This document shows positions 62,705-64,000 of a stretch of 64,000 nt of DNA, one piece after another. Position 1 is the first letter of the stretch; each line of letters starts with the position of its first letter. Position numbers and translations under genes: made by a program. The notes under the pieces are model-generated. The model saw nothing but the letters and a program-made list of their open reading frames with translations, was not told the origin of the DNA and made no database searches. The DNA comes from Pseudidiomarina sp. CB1 (lineage in GTDB: Bacteria; Pseudomonadota; Gammaproteobacteria; Enterobacterales; Alteromonadaceae), in NCBI RefSeq assembly GCF_024752025.1, contig NZ_JANTPU010000001.1:558001-622000 (forward strand), given 5' to 3'.

Positions 62705-62743
62705 CTTATTGCACCTACTTAAATTAACGACTGATTACTTTTT

Positions 62744-64000
62744 ATGCAAATCACTGATTTAGATTTTGACCGCACGCATATTTGGCATCCCTATACATCA
62801 CTTAAGGAGCCTCTGCCCGTTTACCCTGTAGCGAGTGCGAGTGGCTGTGAAATTGTCTTAGCTGATGGACGCCGTTTAGTCGACGGCATGTCATCATGGT
62901 GGGCAGCGATCCATGGCTACAATCATCCCCATCTGAATGCTGCGATCCATGCCCAAACTGAACAGATGAGTCATGTGATGTTTGGCGGGCTTACCCACCA
63001 GCCAGCAGTTGATCTCTGTCGCCGCTTGCTCAAGCATACCCCTGCTTCGTTGCAACACGTCTTTCTTGCCGACTCTGGTTCCGTTGCGGTAGAGGTAGCA
63101 ATTAAAATGGCTGTGCAGTACTGGGCCGCCCGTGAACAGCCACAAAAGAATCGCATGGCAACGATTCGTGGGGGCTATCACGGCGATACCTTTGCTGCCA
63201 TGTCGGTGTGTGATCCGATCAATGGAATGCATACCCTGTTCCGCGGCAGCTTGCGTGAACAACTCTTCGCGCCCATTCCCACCGTTTCTCCTGAACAAGC
63301 CTGGCAGCCCGAAGCACTACAACCGCTGCGCGAGCTTATTGAGCAACATCACCACGAACTCGCCGCATTAATTTTAGAACCTATGGTGCAAGGTGCAGGT
63401 GGTATGCGGTTTTATCACCCTGAGTATTTGCGTGGTGCGAAAGAACTCTGCGAAGCCTTCGACGTGTTGCTTATCGCCGATGAGATCGCCACTGGCTTTG
63501 GCCGCACCGGCCGTTGGTTTGCCTGTGAACACGCTGACATAGCGCCGGATATCCTATGTCTCGGCAAAGCTCTGACCGGCGGCTACATGACCCAAGCGGC
63601 GGTGCTCGCCAGTGCTGATGTAGGTGCCACGATAAGCAACGGACCGGCTGGTGGAACCTTTATGCACGGACCTACCTTTATGGGAAACCCGCTGGCCTGT
63701 GCGGTGGCTAACGCCAGTCTCGACCTGCTTGAGCAAAATCAATGGACAACACAAGTAACAGCGATTGCTGCGCAACTTGAGCAAGAACTACGTCCATTAG
63801 CGAGCTTGCCTAGCGTTGCAGACGTGCGGTGCTTCGGTGCGATTGGTGTGGTCGAGATGCAAAATCCGGTCGATGTAGCTGTCGCTCAACAAGCATTTGT
63901 CAAAGCTGGAGTGTGGATTCGCCCGTTTGGCAAACTGGTATATTTAATGCCGCCATACATTATTCGCCCAGAACAGCTCAAAAAACTCACACAAGCGGTT
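62744..64000 (+). CDS. bioA: Adenosylmethionine-8-amino-7-oxononanoate aminotransferase (3' truncated by window)
   Basis: The frame is open from ATG at 62744 to the last base (419 codons; E. coli BioA has 429 residues), so only the tail is missing. The enzyme transfers an amino group from S-adenosylmethionine to KAPA, giving DAPA. The N-terminal [26 protein letters not shown] and the PLP lysine Lys275 in [11 protein letters not shown] (274 in E. coli) identify it, with [11 protein letters not shown] upstream of the lysine. It is divergent from bioB, the standard arrangement. Confidence 0.96.
   Translation, partial: MQITDLDFDRTHIWHPYTSLKEPLPVYPVASASGCEIVLADGRRLVDGMSSWWAAIHGYNHPHLNAAIHAQTEQMSHVMFGGLTHQPAVDLCRRLLKHTPASLQHVFLADSGSVAVEVAIKMAVQYWAAREQPQKNRMATIRGGYHGDTFAAMSVCDPINGMHTLFRGSLREQLFAPIPTVSPEQAWQPEALQPLRELIEQHHHELAALILEPMVQGAGGMRFYHPEYLRGAKELCEAFDVLLIADEIATGFGRTGRWFACEHADIAPDILCLGKALTGGYMTQAAVLASADVGATISNGPAGGTFMHGPTFMGNPLACAVANASLDLLEQNQWTTQVTAIAAQLEQELRPLASLPSVADVRCFGAIGVVEMQNPVDVAVAQQAFVKAGVWIRPFGKLVYLMPPYIIRPEQLKKLTQAV

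Noticed and set aside
62640-62743. BirA operator between bioA and bioB
   Set aside because: Only a partial half-site (AGTTGACAG against GGTTTACAA) is present, without a partner at the proper distance, and it coincides with the -35 box.

Overview
The window is a gene-dense chromosomal stretch from a gammaproteobacterium. Protein sequences resemble E. coli/Shewanella orthologues throughout, and local orders such as lonH-fabA-rmf, cco-uspE-ttcA, rluE-mnmA-hflD-purB-roxA and bioA<>bioBFCD fit Alteromonadales. The amino-acid-centred gene set (large NAD-glutamate dehydrogenase, leucine dehydrogenase, M1 aminopeptidase, Na+-coupled transporters, class II DAHP synthase) suggests the Idiomarinaceae (Idiomarina/Pseudidiomarina). 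That placement is inference from gene content and recollection, not from a search. I see no prophage, insertion sequence, CRISPR array, rRNA operon or obvious island.

Layout. 1-11.3 kb: the 3' part of an Na+-dependent (NSS) transporter, NhaC antiporter, pepN, the giant gdhB and a translationally coupled pyrD. 11.4-20.1 kb: zapC, a CpdB-like periplasmic phosphoesterase whose 3' end runs into an antisense initiator tRNA gene, rlmKL, a small glutaredoxin-like protein, uup and a DUF3466 envelope protein. 20.2-23.9 kb: rmf (a 57-aa gene), fabA with a FabR-type operator, lonH and a TraB/GumN protein. 23.9-30.8 kb, leftward: a 551-base stretch without an intact recognised gene but with a possible frameshifted small gene, an RND efflux pair, qmcA/nfeD and a lipoprotein. 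30.9-40.0 kb, rightward: ccoNOQP, ccoH, ccoI, ccoS, a TauE/SafE-like protein, uspE and ttcA. 40.0-48.5 kb: a Bax-like glucosaminidase and an inner-membrane protein leftward; rluE, mnmA, hflD, purB and roxA rightward; a DUF4826 protein; and leucine dehydrogenase behind a LiuR-type operator. 48.5-64 kb: ydiJ, ppsA<>ppsR, a DUF1338 (HglS-like) oxygenase, class II DAHP synthase, htpX, pepE, bioDCFB and a divergent bioA cut by the window end.

How they work together. gdhB, leucine dehydrogenase, ppsA/ppsR, DUF1338 and ydiJ describe a cell that burns amino acids and feeds carbon back through 2-oxoglutarate and PEP. The cco block is a nearly complete high-affinity oxidase and its assembly line, but lacks the usual ccoG and fnr neighbours. 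The bio block supplies biotin from malonyl-ACP methyl ester onward, apart from bioH, which is not here.

Starts were corrected from the longest reading frames for the DUF3466 gene, ccoI, ccoS (TTG), the TauE gene, uspE, rluE, the leucine dehydrogenase, ydiJ (TTG) and htpX. All comparisons with E. coli lengths and residue numbers are from memory.
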